A DNA stretch of 64,000 bases from Sphingomonas caeni (GTDB taxonomy: Bacteria; Pseudomonadota; Alphaproteobacteria; Sphingomonadales; Sphingomonadaceae): contig NZ_JAPDOK010000002.1 of assembly GCF_026013415.1 (NCBI RefSeq), positions 496,001 to 560,000 of the forward strand. The letters run 5' to 3'. Every line of letters starts with the position of its first letter. Within the stretch, counting starts at the first letter, position 1. The notes under the pieces were generated by a model, which saw nothing but the letters and a program-made list of their open reading frames with translations, did not search any database and had not been told where the DNA came from. Positions 8,686 to 17,887 of this stretch are shown one piece after another. Both the position numbers and the translations under genes were made by a program.

Positions 8686-9090
8686 ATGCTCAAGACCCTG
8701 ACCCTGGCGATCATCGCTGCCGCCGCCATCCCCGCCGCCGCGCAGGCGCAGGGGGTCGGCCCCACGCCCGGCCCGCGCTCGGGCGAGCGCGCCGACATCC
8801 TCTTCGCGACCAATAACGGCATCCGCACCTTCACCCCCGAGCGGGAGGGGCGCGGCGTCTGGCTCGAGGATAATCACCGGACCTGGTATTATGCCAGCTT
8901 CTACACGCGCTGCCTCGATCTGCCCTATTCGTTCGGCGTCGGCTTCAAGACCTTCGGCGGATCGAGCACGCTCTCGCGCGGCGACACGATCATCGCCGGG
9001 CGCGAGACCTGCCGCATCGCCGATATCGTCCGCAGCGGCCCGCCGCCGGAAAAGCCGCGGCGCGTCCGCAAGCCGCGCGCGCGGCACTGA
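8686..9090 (+). CDS. Small secreted protein, possibly DUF6491-like
   Basis: A 134-aa protein with signal peptide MLKTLTLAIIAAAAIPAAAQ. The mature part contains NGIRTFTPEREGRGVWLEDN, then HRTWYYASF and a pair of cysteines (RCLDLPYS and ETCRIAD) that could form a disulfide, and ends in a basic Pro/Arg tail. The layout resembles the DUF6491 family common in sphingomonads, but I recognise it only loosely. The start at 8686 is preceded by GAGG; a frame open to 8500 lies inside tdk and is discarded. Function unknown. Confidence 0.75.
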   Translation: MLKTLTLAIIAAAAIPAAAQAQGVGPTPGPRSGERADILFATNNGIRTFTPEREGRGVWLEDNHRTWYYASFYTRCLDLPYSFGVGFKTFGGSSTLSRGDTIIAGRETCRIADIVRSGPPPEKPRRVRKPRARH

Positions 9091-9148
9091 TCCCGGCATC
9101 ATTGCGGGAAGGCGCCCGTGCCCCTAAGTCCGGGGTGCGGGCGGAGGA

Positions 9149-9841
9149 GTGCGTGTTCTGGGCGGTCTGATCTACGATATTGCCGTTTGGCTGGTGCCGC
9201 TCGTCATTGCGATCGTGTTCCATGAGGTGGCGCACGGACTGGTCGCCAACATGCTCGGCGATCCGACCGCGGCCGAGCGCGGGCGGCTTAGCTTCAATCC
9301 GATCAAGCATGTCGATCCGGTGGGGACGATCGGGCTGCCGCTGGTGCTCGCGGTGAGCGGCGCGCCGATCTTCGGCTGGGCCAAGCCGGTGCCGGTCGAT
9401 TTCGCCCGGCTGCGCAATCCGCGCGTGGACATGGTGCTGGTGGCGCTTGCCGGTCCGCTGATGAACGTGTTCCTCGGCGCGCTCGCCGCGGCCGCGATCG
9501 GCCTGCTCGCGAGCGTGACGGGCGATGCGGCCTTTACCGGCATGACCCGCTTCCTCGCCGAAAATCTGTTCAACTTCCTGATGATCAACATCTTCCTCGC
9601 AGTGTTCAACCTGATCCCGCTGCCGCCGTTCGACGGCGGGCATGTCGTCGCGGGGCTGATGCCGCGTTCGCTGCTGCCCGCCTATGCCCAGGTCGCGCGC
9701 TTCGGCATTCCGATCATGTTCCTGGTGGTGCTGGTGCTGCCGATGATCTCGCCGCGGCTCAGCATCGTCCAGAATGTCGTCGCGCCGATCGCGACGGGCA
9801 TCGTCAAGCTATTCCTTGGGAGCGCGCTGCCGGGCGTCTAA
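9149..9841 (+). CDS. Site-2 protease family intramembrane metalloprotease (M50)
   Basis: A 230-aa polytopic protein of the M50 group. Zinc ligands HEVAH are residues 25-29 in the first membrane segment, and the third-ligand motif NLIPLPPFDGGH is in a later one, as in short SpoIVFB/Rv-type site-2 proteases without a PDZ domain. About five to six hydrophobic segments are visible. The GTG at 9149 follows GGAGGA directly, an unusually short spacing, so the true start is uncertain by a few residues, but no better in-frame start exists. The 3' end lies 11 bases from truB, suggesting co-transcription. Substrate unknown. Confidence 0.88.
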   Translation: MRVLGGLIYDIAVWLVPLVIAIVFHEVAHGLVANMLGDPTAAERGRLSFNPIKHVDPVGTIGLPLVLAVSGAPIFGWAKPVPVDFARLRNPRVDMVLVALAGPLMNVFLGALAAAAIGLLASVTGDAAFTGMTRFLAENLFNFLMINIFLAVFNLIPLPPFDGGHVVAGLMPRSLLPAYAQVARFGIPIMFLVVLVLPMISPRLSIVQNVVAPIATGIVKLFLGSALPGV

Positions 9842-9852
9842 GGACTCGAGCG

Positions 9853-10800
9853 GTGCATGGCTGGATCATCCTCGACAAGCCCTTGGGGCTGGGCTCGACG
9901 CAGGGCGTGAGCGCGGTCAAGCGCGCGCTGCGGGAAGGCGGGTACGGCAAGTACAAGGTCGGCCATGGCGGGACGCTCGATCCGCTGGCGACGGGAGTGT
10001 TGCCGATCGCGATCGGCGAGGCGACCAAGCTGGCCGGGCGGATGCTCGACGGCGACAAGGTGTATGACTTCACGGTGAGGTTCGGGGTCGAGACCGACAC
10101 GCTCGATCTCGAGGGGAAGCCGATCGCGGAGTCGGACGCGCGTCCGACGCCGGCCGAGATCGACGCGGTCCTTCCGCGCTTCGCTGGCCCGATCGAACAG
10201 GTGCCGCCCGCCTATTCGGCGATCAAGGTGGATGGCGAGCGGGCCTATGATCTGGCGCGGGCGGGGGAAGCGGTCGAGCTGAAGGGCCGGAGCGTAACCG
10301 TTCACTCTCTCTTCCGTCACTCCGGCCTTGAGCCGGGGTCCCGCTATAGCTCCGCGTTGGACAGCGCCACCCCGGCTCAAGGCCGGGGTGGCGGGTTGGA
10401 AGAAGTCACCCTCACCGCCCATGTTTCCAAGGGCACCTATATCCGCAGCCTCGCCCGCGATATCGCCCGCGCTCTCGGCACCGTCGGCCATGTCACCATG
10501 CTCCGCCGCACCAAGGCAGGTCCCTTCACCCTCGATTCCGCGATTTCGCTGGACAAACTGGCGGATGCCGCTAAGGCGCGCACGCTTGAAGACTGCCTCC
10601 TGCCGTTGAGGGCGGGGCTGGACGACATCCCGGCTCTATCCCTCACCCCCGATCAGGCAGGGCTGCTCCGTCAGGGGCGGGTCTTGATCGGGATCGCCGC
10701 TGACGATGGCCAACACTTCGCGCTGCTGGGCGATACGCCAGTCGCGCTGGTCGAGGCCGATGCCGGGGAAGTCCGGGTCGTCCGCGGGTTCAATTTATGA
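9853..10800 (+). CDS. truB: tRNA pseudouridine(55) synthase TruB, carrying an in-frame palindromic insertion
   Basis: Converts U55 of tRNAs to pseudouridine. The 315-aa protein starts at GTG 9853 ([16 protein letters not shown]); the catalytic aspartate is Asp43 in [10 protein letters not shown], and [12 protein letters not shown] is the usual substrate-binding motif. Between the strands RSVTVHSL and [14 protein letters not shown] the family normally has a short turn; here there are about 25 extra residues (about 155-181, e.g. [10 protein letters not shown] and [11 protein letters not shown]) encoded exactly by an inverted repeat at 10314-10395. The frame stays open, so the gene looks functional with an extended loop. 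Followed by rpsO. Confidence 0.96.
   Translation: MHGWIILDKPLGLGSTQGVSAVKRALREGGYGKYKVGHGGTLDPLATGVLPIAIGEATKLAGRMLDGDKVYDFTVRFGVETDTLDLEGKPIAESDARPTPAEIDAVLPRFAGPIEQVPPAYSAIKVDGERAYDLARAGEAVELKGRSVTVHSLFRHSGLEPGSRYSSALDSATPAQGRGGGLEEVTLTAHVSKGTYIRSLARDIARALGTVGHVTMLRRTKAGPFTLDSAISLDKLADAAKARTLEDCLLPLRAGLDDIPALSLTPDQAGLLRQGRVLIGIAADDGQHFALLGDTPVALVEADAGEVRVVRGFNL
10314..10395. repeat. Palindromic element inserted in frame within truB
   Basis: Perfect 18-base inverted arms, CCGGCCTTGAGCCGGGGT at 10322-10339 and its complement at 10369-10386, with a 29-base loop. The stem continues outward with G-U-type and Watson-Crick pairs to about 10314 and 10395. It encodes the extra TruB loop. Its layout matches the intergenic palindromic elements of this window, but the arm sequence is a separate family. 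Confidence 0.9.
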
Positions 10801-10819
10801 AGATGTCGAAGGAAAACAC

Positions 10820-11089
10820 ATGACGATCACTGCCGAGCGCAAGGAAGCGCTCATCAAGGAACATGGTCTCGCCGCCGGCGACACCGGCAGCCCCGAAGTC
10901 CAGGTCGCGATCCTCACCGAGCGCATCGTCAACCTGACCGAGCACTTCAAGGGCCACGCCAAGGACAATCACTCGCGCCGCGGCCTGCTGACCATGGTCA
11001 ACAAGCGCCGCAGCCTGCTCGCCTATCTCAAGGCGAAGGACACCGAGCGCTACGAAGCACTCATCGCGAAGCTGGGTCTTCGCAAGTAA
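10820..11089 (+). CDS. rpsO: 30S ribosomal protein S15
   Basis: The 89-aa primary rRNA-binding protein of the 30S platform. Starts [20 protein letters not shown] and holds the conserved [16 protein letters not shown] and DNHSRRGLL motifs. Located 20 bases after truB, the usual truB-rpsO-pnp order. A GAAGG ribosome-binding site precedes the ATG. A hairpin with a short T-run follows at 11097-11119. Confidence 0.98.
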   Translation: MTITAERKEALIKEHGLAAGDTGSPEVQVAILTERIVNLTEHFKGHAKDNHSRRGLLTMVNKRRSLLAYLKAKDTERYEALIAKLGLRK

Positions 11090-11096
11090 CACGGGG

Positions 11097-11119
11097 CGGC
11101 CTCCTTCGGGGGGCCGTTT
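11097..11119 (+). terminator. Hairpin after rpsO, weak terminator or attenuator
   Basis: CGGCCTCC pairs with GGGGGCCG (one G-T pair) around a TTCG-type loop, followed by TTTC. It lies 8 bases after the rpsO stop, ahead of pnp. The short T-run suggests partial termination, letting some transcripts continue into pnp. Confidence 0.55.
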
Positions 11120-11154
11120 CACTATCGGCAAGGCGCAATCCGGTGCCCTGCCGA

Positions 11155-11191
11155 GGCGGAAAATTACCGCCACCGGGCCCTACACAGGGCC
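11155..11191 (+). promoter_or_regulatory. Two hairpins in the pnp leader
   Basis: GGCGG/CCGCC (11155-11159 and 11167-11171) and GGCCCT/AGGGCC (11176-11181 and 11186-11191) stand in tandem 50-85 bases before the pnp start. In enterobacteria the pnp leader forms a structure cut by RNase III that allows PNPase to repress itself; a similar role here is inference from position. Confidence 0.35.
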
Positions 11192-11240
11192 TCTCTAAAG
11201 GAACCGGCACGGCATCTGGCCGCCGGACGAAGGAAATCAA

Positions 11241-13598
11241 ATGTTCGACACGAAGAAAGTAGAAATCCAGTGGGGCGGAAAAACCCTCACGCTGGAAACG
11301 GGCAAGGTTGCCCGCCAGGCCGACGGCGCGATCATGGCGACGCTCGGCGAAACCGTGGTGCTGTGCGCGGTCACCGCCGCCAAGTCGGTCAAGGACGGGC
11401 AGGACTTCTTCCCGCTGACCGTGCACTATCAGGAGAAGTATAGCGCGGCCGGCCGCATCCCTGGCGGCTTCTTCAAGCGCGAGCGCGGCGCGACCGAGAA
11501 GGAGACCCTGGTCTCGCGTCTCATCGACCGCCCGATCCGCCCGCTCTTTCCGGAAGGGTTCTACAACGAGATCAACGCGATCGCGCAGGTCCTGTCCTAT
11601 GACGGCGAGAATGAGCCCGACATCCTCGCGATGGTTGCGGCCTCGGCGGCGCTCACCATTTCGGGCGTGCCCTTCATGGGCCCGATCGGCGCCGCGCGCG
11701 TCGGCTATGTCGATGGCGAATATATCCTCAACCCGACCGACAAGCAGGTCGCCGAGGGCGATCTCGACCTGGTCGTCGCCGCGACCTACGACGCGGTGAT
11801 GATGGTCGAATCCGAAGCCAATGAGCTGTCGGAAGAGATCATGCTCGGCGCCGTCCTGTTCGCGCACGACGCGTGCAAGGAAGTCGTCAAGGCGATCATC
11901 AAGCTCGCTGAGCAGGCTGCCAAGGATCCCTGGGAGATGGCGTCGTCGGACGACAATGCCGGCATCAAGGACAAGCTCAAGAAGCTGATCGGCAAGGATA
12001 TCGAGGCAGCCTACAAGCTGACCGACAAGTCGGCCCGCTCGAATGCGCTCAACGAAGCCCGCGCCAAGGCGAAGGCCCAGTTCACCGCCGATGGCCTTGC
12101 TCCGCAGGAAGTCATGGCCGGCATCAAGCTGACCAAGAAGCTCGAAGCCGACATCGTCCGCGGTGCGATCCTCAAGACCGGCAAGCGCATCGACGGCCGC
12201 ACCACCACGCAGATCCGCCCGATCGTGGCGGAGACGCACTTCCTGCCGCGCGCGCACGGTTCGGCGCTGTTCACCCGCGGCGAGACCCAGACCATCGCCA
12301 CCTGCACCCTCGGCACCAAGGACGCCGAGCAGATGATCGATGGGCTCAACGGGCTCAGCTACCAGCACTTCATGCTGCACTATAACTTCCCGCCCTATTC
12401 GGTCGGCGAAGTCGGCCGCTTCGGCGCCCCGGGCCGCCGCGAAGTCGGCCATGGCAAGCTGGCGTGGCGCGCGCTGCACCCGGTGCTGCCGACCAAGGAG
12501 GAGTTCCCCTACACCGTCCGCCTGACCAGCGACATCACCGAGTCGAACGGCTCGTCGTCGATGGCGTCGGTCTGCGGCGGCAGCCTCGCGATGATGGACG
12601 CCGGCGTGCCGATCAAGCGCCCGGTCTCGGGCATCGCGATGGGCCTGATCCTCGAGGGCAAGGAGTTCGCGATCCTGAGCGACATCCTCGGCGACGAGGA
12701 TCATCTCGGCGACATGGACTTCAAGGTCGCGGGCACGTCCGAGGGCATCACCACGATGCAGATGGACATCAAGATCGCCGGCATCACCCGCGAGATCTTC
12801 GAAAAGGCGCTCAATCAGGCCAAGGAAGGCCGCGCGCACATCCTCGGCGAGATGAACAAGGCGCTGGGCGAGACCCGCTCGGAGCTGTCGGCGCACGCGC
12901 CGCGCATCGAGACGATGACGATCGACAAGTCGAAGATCCGCGACGTGATCGGCACCGGCGGCAAGGTGATCCGTGAGATCGTCGCCACCACCGGCGCCAA
13001 GGTCGATATCGACGATGAGGGCGTGATCAAGGTCTCGTCGAGCGATCATGCGCAGATCGAGGCCGCGATCAACTGGATCAAGGGCATCGTCGAGGAGCCC
13101 GAGGTCGGCAAGGTCTATACCGGCAAGGTGGTCAATCTGGTCGATTTCGGCGCGTTCGTGAACTTCATGGGCGGCAAGGACGGCCTCGTCCACGTCTCGG
13201 AGATCAAGAACGAGCGCGTCGAGAAGGTCAGCGATGCCCTCTCGGAAGGCCAGGAAGTCAAGGTCAAGGTCCTCGAGATCGACCAGCGCGGCAAGGTCCG
13301 CCTGTCGATGCGCGTCGTCGATCAGGAGACCGGCGCCGAGCTCGAAGACACCCGCCCGCCCCGCGAGGAGCGTCCGCGCGGTGATCGCGGCGACCGCGGC
13401 CCCCGCGACGGCGACCGCCGCCGCGACGGCGGCCGTGGCGGCGACCGCGACCGTGGCCCGCGCCGCGAGGGTGGCGATCGCGACCGGGGTCCGCGCGGCG
13501 AAGGCCGCGGCGATCGGGGCCCGCGCCGCGAGGGCGGCGAGGACAAGGGCGGCGAGGATATCGGCCTCCCGGCGTTCCTCACCGGCGACCGCGACTAA
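11241..13598 (+). CDS. pnp: Polyribonucleotide nucleotidyltransferase (PNPase) with RGD-rich tail
   Basis: Phosphorolytic 3'-5' exoribonuclease of the degradosome. The 785-aa protein has two RNase PH cores (residues about 1-230 and 310-540, with [15 protein letters not shown] in the second), a KH domain ([20 protein letters not shown]) and an S1 domain ([15 protein letters not shown]). After about residue 700 comes an 80-residue tail of repeated Arg-Gly-Asp-type units ([18 protein letters not shown]) ending in [11 protein letters not shown]. Basic RG repeats commonly bind RNA; a short conserved end suggests a docking peptide. A strong terminator follows 22 bases after the stop. Confidence 0.98.
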   Translation: MFDTKKVEIQWGGKTLTLETGKVARQADGAIMATLGETVVLCAVTAAKSVKDGQDFFPLTVHYQEKYSAAGRIPGGFFKRERGATEKETLVSRLIDRPIRPLFPEGFYNEINAIAQVLSYDGENEPDILAMVAASAALTISGVPFMGPIGAARVGYVDGEYILNPTDKQVAEGDLDLVVAATYDAVMMVESEANELSEEIMLGAVLFAHDACKEVVKAIIKLAEQAAKDPWEMASSDDNAGIKDKLKKLIGKDIEAAYKLTDKSARSNALNEARAKAKAQFTADGLAPQEVMAGIKLTKKLEADIVRGAILKTGKRIDGRTTTQIRPIVAETHFLPRAHGSALFTRGETQTIATCTLGTKDAEQMIDGLNGLSYQHFMLHYNFPPYSVGEVGRFGAPGRREVGHGKLAWRALHPVLPTKEEFPYTVRLTSDITESNGSSSMASVCGGSLAMMDAGVPIKRPVSGIAMGLILEGKEFAILSDILGDEDHLGDMDFKVAGTSEGITTMQMDIKIAGITREIFEKALNQAKEGRAHILGEMNKALGETRSELSAHAPRIETMTIDKSKIRDVIGTGGKVIREIVATTGAKVDIDDEGVIKVSSSDHAQIEAAINWIKGIVEEPEVGKVYTGKVVNLVDFGAFVNFMGGKDGLVHVSEIKNERVEKVSDALSEGQEVKVKVLEIDQRGKVRLSMRVVDQETGAELEDTRPPREERPRGDRGDRGPRDGDRRRDGGRGGDRDRGPRREGGDRDRGPRGEGRGDRGPRREGGEDKGGEDIGLPAFLTGDRD

Positions 13599-13619
13599 GC
13601 CGTTCGCAAACCAGCATGA

Positions 13620-13648
13620 AGGGGCCCGGGAAACCGGGCCCCTTTTTG
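13620..13648 (+). terminator. Rho-independent terminator of the truB-rpsO-pnp unit
   Basis: GGGGCCCGG (13621-13629) pairs perfectly with CCGGGCCCC (13634-13642) around a GAAA loop, followed by a run of five T. Strong and well placed, directly after pnp. Confidence 0.92.
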
Positions 13649-13693
13649 TTTGCGCCCGCGCCCGATAGGCTGCCGTCCAACGGGAGGGGCGCC

Positions 13694-15397
13694 ATGAAGA
13701 GCTGGACCAATTTGCTGGCCGCGATCGCGGGGGCGGTGCTGCTGGCGCTGTTCGCGACCACCACGCCCCGGCCGGTCGCGGCCGATGCGCCCGCGGCCGA
13801 CTTCTCCGCCGCGCGCGCCATGGCCGATGTCCGCGAAATCGCCCGCGCACCGCATCCGACCGGGAGCGCCGAGAATGCGCGGGTGCGGGCCTATCTGATG
13901 CAGCGGCTGCAATCGCTGGGCATGACAGTGACCGCGAACGCCGCGCCGCTGGGCGCCGAGGCCCAGGCGCGGCTCGACAAATGGGCGGGCAAGCCCTCGC
14001 CCGCCCAGGCGGTCAATCTGGTCGCGACTCTGCCGGGGCGCGATCCCGCCAGGCCGGCGCTGCTGCTGATGGCGCATCATGATTCGGCGTGGGGATCGCC
14101 CGGCGCGCCCGACGACGGCACGGGCGTCGCAGCGATCCTCGAAGTGGTGCGCGCGATCCGGGCTAGCGGGCAGGCGCCCGAGCGCATGCTGATCGTGCTG
14201 TTCACCGATGCCGAGGAACTGGGGCTCGACGGGGCCGAGCATTTCTTCAACCAGGATCCGGCGCACGCGAAGGTCGGCGTGATCGTCAATCTCGAGGCGC
14301 GCGGCGGCGGCGGGCGCGCTTCGATGTTCGAGACCGGCACCCAGAATGGCGCGATGATCGACCTGTTCGCCCGCTCGGTGCGTCATCCGGTGGGCACCTC
14401 GCTCAGCGTGTTCGTCTATAACAAGCTGCCCAATTACACCGACTATACCGTCGCCAAGAAACAAAGCGTACCGGGGTTCAACTTCGCCTTTATCGGGCGG
14501 CCGGGCCTCTATCATTCGCCGCTGGCGACCCCGGACGCGCTCGACCAGGGATCGCTCCAGGACATCGGCCGCCAGACGCTCGATCTCAGCCGCGCCTTGC
14601 TCGCCGCGCCCGAACTGCCCGGCAAGGCGCCCGACCGCGTCTTCTACGATCTGTTCGGGCTGGTCTTCCTCGCCTATCCCGGCTGGGCCGGGTGGCTGAT
14701 CCTCGCGGCCGCGGCGGGCGCCTATGGCTATGCCGCCTGGGGCAGGACGACGCTGCGCGACCTGGGACGCGGCGCCGGGGCGGTGCTGGCGTTGATCCTG
14801 GTGGACGGGGTATTGCTGTTCGCCGGCAATCTGGTGTCGGGCGCCGACGGCAAGGTCAATTATTACGACCGGCTCGCGGCGATCCCGCGGCTGGAAATCC
14901 AGGCGCTGCTGCTGTGCCTCGCCGCATCGGCCCTGGTCGCGGGGCTTTTGCTCGCTCGCCGCCCGGTCGCGCCGCTGCTGCCCGCGATCGCCGCGCCCTG
15001 GCTGCTGCTGGCGCTGGTGGCGCAGGCGCTGGCGCCGACCGCGGCCTTTCCGCTGCAGATCCCGCTGCTGCTCGGCGGGATTGGCGCGGGCGTCGCACGC
15101 TGGCGCGGCGGCGCGGCGGGCAATTGGGCGATGACGGTCGCGGGTGCGCTGGGGGTCGGCTATATGCTCACGCTCGCCCACCAGCTGTTCCAGGCGATGG
15201 GGCAGGACATGCCCTTCCTGATGGTGGTGCCGCTGGGGCTCGGCGGGCTGCTGCTCCTGCCGCTCTTCCTCCGTATCGAGCGGCCGCGGGCGATGCAGGA
15301 GGCGGCGGTGCTCGGCGTGCTCGCGCTGGCGATCGCGCTATGGGTGCGGCTCGATCCGGTCGCGGCGAGCGCGGCGGTCTATAGCGGCTTTCATTGA
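13694..15397 (+). CDS. Membrane-anchored M28-family zinc peptidase
   Basis: A 567-aa protein with an N-terminal membrane segment or signal (residues 5-22), an M28 peptidase domain and, after about residue 315, seven or so hydrophobic segments to the C-terminus. Candidate metal and catalytic residues are His128 in AHHDS, Asp140/141 in PDDGTG, Glu174/175 in DAEELG, Glu201 in NLEARG and His274 in LYHSP. The peptidase-plus-membrane layout resembles ER aminopeptidases of the FXNA type and sphingomonad relatives; the peptidase should face the periplasm. The start at 13694 follows GGGAGGGG; the longer frame passes through the pnp terminator and is rejected. Monocistronic by context. Confidence 0.88.
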   Translation: MKSWTNLLAAIAGAVLLALFATTTPRPVAADAPAADFSAARAMADVREIARAPHPTGSAENARVRAYLMQRLQSLGMTVTANAAPLGAEAQARLDKWAGKPSPAQAVNLVATLPGRDPARPALLLMAHHDSAWGSPGAPDDGTGVAAILEVVRAIRASGQAPERMLIVLFTDAEELGLDGAEHFFNQDPAHAKVGVIVNLEARGGGGRASMFETGTQNGAMIDLFARSVRHPVGTSLSVFVYNKLPNYTDYTVAKKQSVPGFNFAFIGRPGLYHSPLATPDALDQGSLQDIGRQTLDLSRALLAAPELPGKAPDRVFYDLFGLVFLAYPGWAGWLILAAAAGAYGYAAWGRTTLRDLGRGAGAVLALILVDGVLLFAGNLVSGADGKVNYYDRLAAIPRLEIQALLLCLAASALVAGLLLARRPVAPLLPAIAAPWLLLALVAQALAPTAAFPLQIPLLLGGIGAGVARWRGGAAGNWAMTVAGALGVGYMLTLAHQLFQAMGQDMPFLMVVPLGLGGLLLLPLFLRIERPRAMQEAAVLGVLALAIALWVRLDPVAASAAVYSGFH

Positions 15398-15492
15398 CCG
15401 GCTGGGCCGGGCGCCTGGAAGAAACCCCTTTCCTACAGCCCCCGACCCAGCATATTTGCCTTGCCTCGTTTCATGCAAGCACGAGGCACCGC

Positions 15493-16281
15493 ATGTCCCG
15501 CAAGTTCAGCACCGCCCGCCGCGAGGCCTTTTTTCGCGCGCTCGCCGAGACCGGCAACCAGACGCTCGCGGCCGAACGGGCCAAGGTCTCGCGGAGCTGG
15601 GTGACGCTGCACCGCGCCGCCGATCCCGAATTCCGCGCGCGGATCGCGGCGGCGCGGGCGGAGGCGAAGGCGCGGATCGCGCGGGCCAAGGCCGAGGGCG
15701 GCGGGGTGGCACCACCCTCCGGCTGGGGTTCGCTCGACGGCGCGGAGCTGGTGGTGCGCGGGGGCAATGGGCGGTGGACGCAGATCGCGCGGGCGCGGCT
15801 GAAGCAATGGTCGCCGCGCGTGGAGGCACGCTTCCTGGGGGTGCTGGCGGCGACCTGCAACGTCAAGGCGGCGTGCACGGCGGTGGGGCTGACCGCCGCA
15901 TCGGCCTATGCCCATGCCAAGCGCTGGCAAGGCTTTGCCGAGCGGTGGCGAGAGGCGGTCGAGATCGGCTATCTGCGGATCGAGGCGGGGCTGCTCGCCC
16001 AAGCCGACGGCAATCCTTTTTCGGACCGCGAGGTCGATCCCGAAGTGGCGATGCCGCCGATGACGGTCGCGCAGGCGCTGCAGCTGCTTCACATGCACAA
16101 GCGCGAGGTGCGCGGAATCGGCGGGAGGCCGGGCGTGAGCGGGCCGCCCCCGTCGTTCGAAGCGGTGAAGCCCGGCATCCTGCGCAAGCTCGAGCGGTTT
16201 CAGGCGTCGATCGAGGCGCGCGGGCTGGTCGATCCGGAGACGCAGGCGGCGGACGCGCGCGAATGGGCGCGGCGGCGATGA
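15493..16281 (+). CDS. Orphan protein with two HTH-like repeats (terminase small subunit-like)
   Basis: A 262-aa protein I do not recognise as a named family. It contains two similar segments of about 43 residues: residues 10-52 (FFRALAETGNQTLAAERAKV...) and 110-155 (FLGVLAATCNVKAACTAVGL...), each matching the helix-turn-helix that starts phage terminase small subunits and homeodomain-like proteins (alanine-rich helix, short turn, S-W-V or A-Y-A recognition helix). Between them lies a basic alanine/arginine helix and GSLDGAELVVRGGNG. There is no phage gene nearby, so this may be a domesticated DNA-binding protein. The start at 15493 gives MSRKFSTARREAFF; the upstream frame reaches into the preceding intergenic region. 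Confidence 0.7.
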   Translation: MSRKFSTARREAFFRALAETGNQTLAAERAKVSRSWVTLHRAADPEFRARIAAARAEAKARIARAKAEGGGVAPPSGWGSLDGAELVVRGGNGRWTQIARARLKQWSPRVEARFLGVLAATCNVKAACTAVGLTAASAYAHAKRWQGFAERWREAVEIGYLRIEAGLLAQADGNPFSDREVDPEVAMPPMTVAQALQLLHMHKREVRGIGGRPGVSGPPPSFEAVKPGILRKLERFQASIEARGLVDPETQAADAREWARRR

Positions 16282-16467
16282 CGCGGGCCAAGTGATGGGC
16301 TTGTCTTGAAAAATTGCGCGCCGGCGGGCCGGTCTGATTTGAGGCAGGGCCTTTTTTGTTGCGTGTCCGCCCCGGGCGGATGAAGATGCGCGCGCCGCCC
16401 GTTGTTCGAAGACCGGCGCATCTGGGGCCGCGATGCGCAGGCCAAAGGCGGCAGAGAGCAGGGGTAA

Positions 16468-17496
16468 ATGGGCGAGGCCCGCGAACGGGAAGGCTGGCAC
16501 GAGCGGCTGCCGCTGCGCAAGCTGCCGGTCTGGCAGTCGGCGGCGATCATCGTCGGCGTGGTGGGCCTGGCCTTTCTCGCGCGGCTGGCGCTCAAGCCCG
16601 CGATCCCGGTCGGCTCGCCCTTCGTCACCTTCTTCCCCGCGGTGCTGCTCGTCGCCTTCCTGCTGGGGGTGCGGCGCGGCGCGGTCGCGGCGGCGCTCAG
16701 CACCCTGCTCGGCGTGCTCTTCTTCATGTCGGACCCGATGGCGCCCGGCTATTTCGCGACCGCGGTTCCTTCGGCGGTCGCCTATGCCGTGCTGGTCGGC
16801 GTCAACCTGACCCTCTTCCACTGGATGCAGTCGGCCAACGACAAGCTCCGCGCCGAACGCGCGCGATCGGCGGCGCTGGCGAACACGCGCGAATTGCTGT
16901 TCCGCGAGCTCCAGCACCGCGTCTCGAACAATCTCCAGGTCGCCGCCGGATTGCTCGCGCTCCAGAAGAAGCATGTCGAGGGCGAGCGCGCCCGCGCCGC
17001 GCTCGAGGAGGCATCGCGCCGGATCGGGGTGATCGGGCGGATCAGCCGCCAGCTCTACGAGCATGACGGCGGCACGCGCAGCCTCCACGCGCTGATCGAG
17101 CCGATGTGCCACGATGTGCTCGACGCGGCGGGCACGCCGGGCGTGACGCTGAGGGTGAGCGGCGGCGAGAGCCAGGCGCTCCCGGCCGACTCCGCGATCC
17201 CGGTCGCGCTGATCGTCGCCGAGGCGGTGGCCAACGCGATCGAGCATGGCTTTGCCGGCCGCGAGAAGGGCGTCATCTCGGTCGACTGCATGAGCGGCGG
17301 CAATGGCGGCGGCTTCAAGATCGAGATTCGCGACGACGGGTGCGGTCTGCCCGATGGTTTCGCGATGGAGAACGGCGCGGGGCTGGGCCTTCGCATCGCC
17401 GCGACGCTCGCCGAGCAGCTCGGTGGCCAGTTCGAGCTGGTCGCGCGCCGGGCCGAGGGCGGGGGGGCGACCGCGCGGCTGATGGTGCCGGGCTAG
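16468..17496 (+). CDS. HWE/HisKA_2-type sensor histidine kinase with membrane N-terminus
   Basis: A 342-aa kinase. Residues about 22-118 hold three to four membrane segments in the DUF4118 style, with no large sensor domain. A coiled linker leads to the dimerisation helix RELLFRELQHRVSNNLQVAA, with the phospho-acceptor His150. The ATPase domain has the N box (VAEAVANAIEHGF), the G1 box (IRDDGCGLPDG) and the G2 box (GLGLRIA). Kinases of this type in sphingomonads often feed the PhyR-NepR-EcfG general stress response, but no phyR, nepR or ecfG is in the window, so the partner is unknown. The gene ends on a CTAG shared with the convergent VOC gene. Confidence 0.9.
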   Translation: MGEAREREGWHERLPLRKLPVWQSAAIIVGVVGLAFLARLALKPAIPVGSPFVTFFPAVLLVAFLLGVRRGAVAAALSTLLGVLFFMSDPMAPGYFATAVPSAVAYAVLVGVNLTLFHWMQSANDKLRAERARSAALANTRELLFRELQHRVSNNLQVAAGLLALQKKHVEGERARAALEEASRRIGVIGRISRQLYEHDGGTRSLHALIEPMCHDVLDAAGTPGVTLRVSGGESQALPADSAIPVALIVAEAVANAIEHGFAGREKGVISVDCMSGGNGGGFKIEIRDDGCGLPDGFAMENGAGLGLRIAATLAEQLGGQFELVARRAEGGGATARLMVPG

Positions 17497-17864
17497 AGTC
17501 GCTGGATGAAGCGCAGCGTGTTGCCGCTCGGATCGTCGGCATAGAATTCGCGCGTACCCCAGCTCTGGATCAGCGGCGCCTGATGGACGGGGGAGTCCGG
17601 CTTGGCCGAGATATCGAGCCCGCGCGCGACGAAGCGCTTGAACAGCCCTTCCACGTCATCGGCAAGCACCGCGACCGCCTGGCCATAGACGCCGTCGCCG
17701 CTATGCGATGAGAGATGGAGCTCGTGGCCGTCGCGGGTGACGATCGCGAAGGCGGGGTCGCCGCCCTCCGGCCAGGTCCCCTGATGCTCGAAATCGAGCA
17801 CGCCGGTGTAGAATTGCACCGCCTCGGCGATATCGCGGCATTTGACGGTGGGGATCAGGGTCAT
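17493..17864 (-). CDS. VOC-family (glyoxalase/bleomycin-resistance-like) protein
   Basis: A 123-aa single-module vicinal oxygen chelate protein: beta-alpha-beta-beta-beta units start at IPTVKCRDIAEAVQFYTGVL and at QAVAVLADDVEGLFKRFVAR, and the end FYADDPSGNTLRF carries the usual DPxGN motif. The family includes glyoxalases, dioxygenases and antibiotic-binding proteins; substrate cannot be told. The gene overlaps the convergent kinase gene by four bases and lies just downstream of the ssrA hairpin array in the same direction, so it could be read through from ssrA. Confidence 0.85.
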   Translation of the reverse strand: MTLIPTVKCRDIAEAVQFYTGVLDFEHQGTWPEGGDPAFAIVTRDGHELHLSSHSGDGVYGQAVAVLADDVEGLFKRFVARGLDISAKPDSPVHQAPLIQSWGTREFYADDPSGNTLRFIQRL

Positions 17865-17887
17865 GGCGCGGCCCTCGAATGAAGTGG

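Noticed and set aside
11061-13850. 929-residue minus-strand open frame opposite pnp
   Set aside because: Pnp on the plus strand has full domain conservation; the opposite frame is an artefact of GC-rich codon bias and RGD repeats, with Ala/Arg/Asp-rich sequence and no domain.
16282-16467. Possible GGAAC/CGTT-type general stress (EcfG) promoter before the HWE kinase
   Set aside because: No properly spaced GGAAC...CGTT pair was found; only a TCCGCC/GGCGGA hairpin is present.
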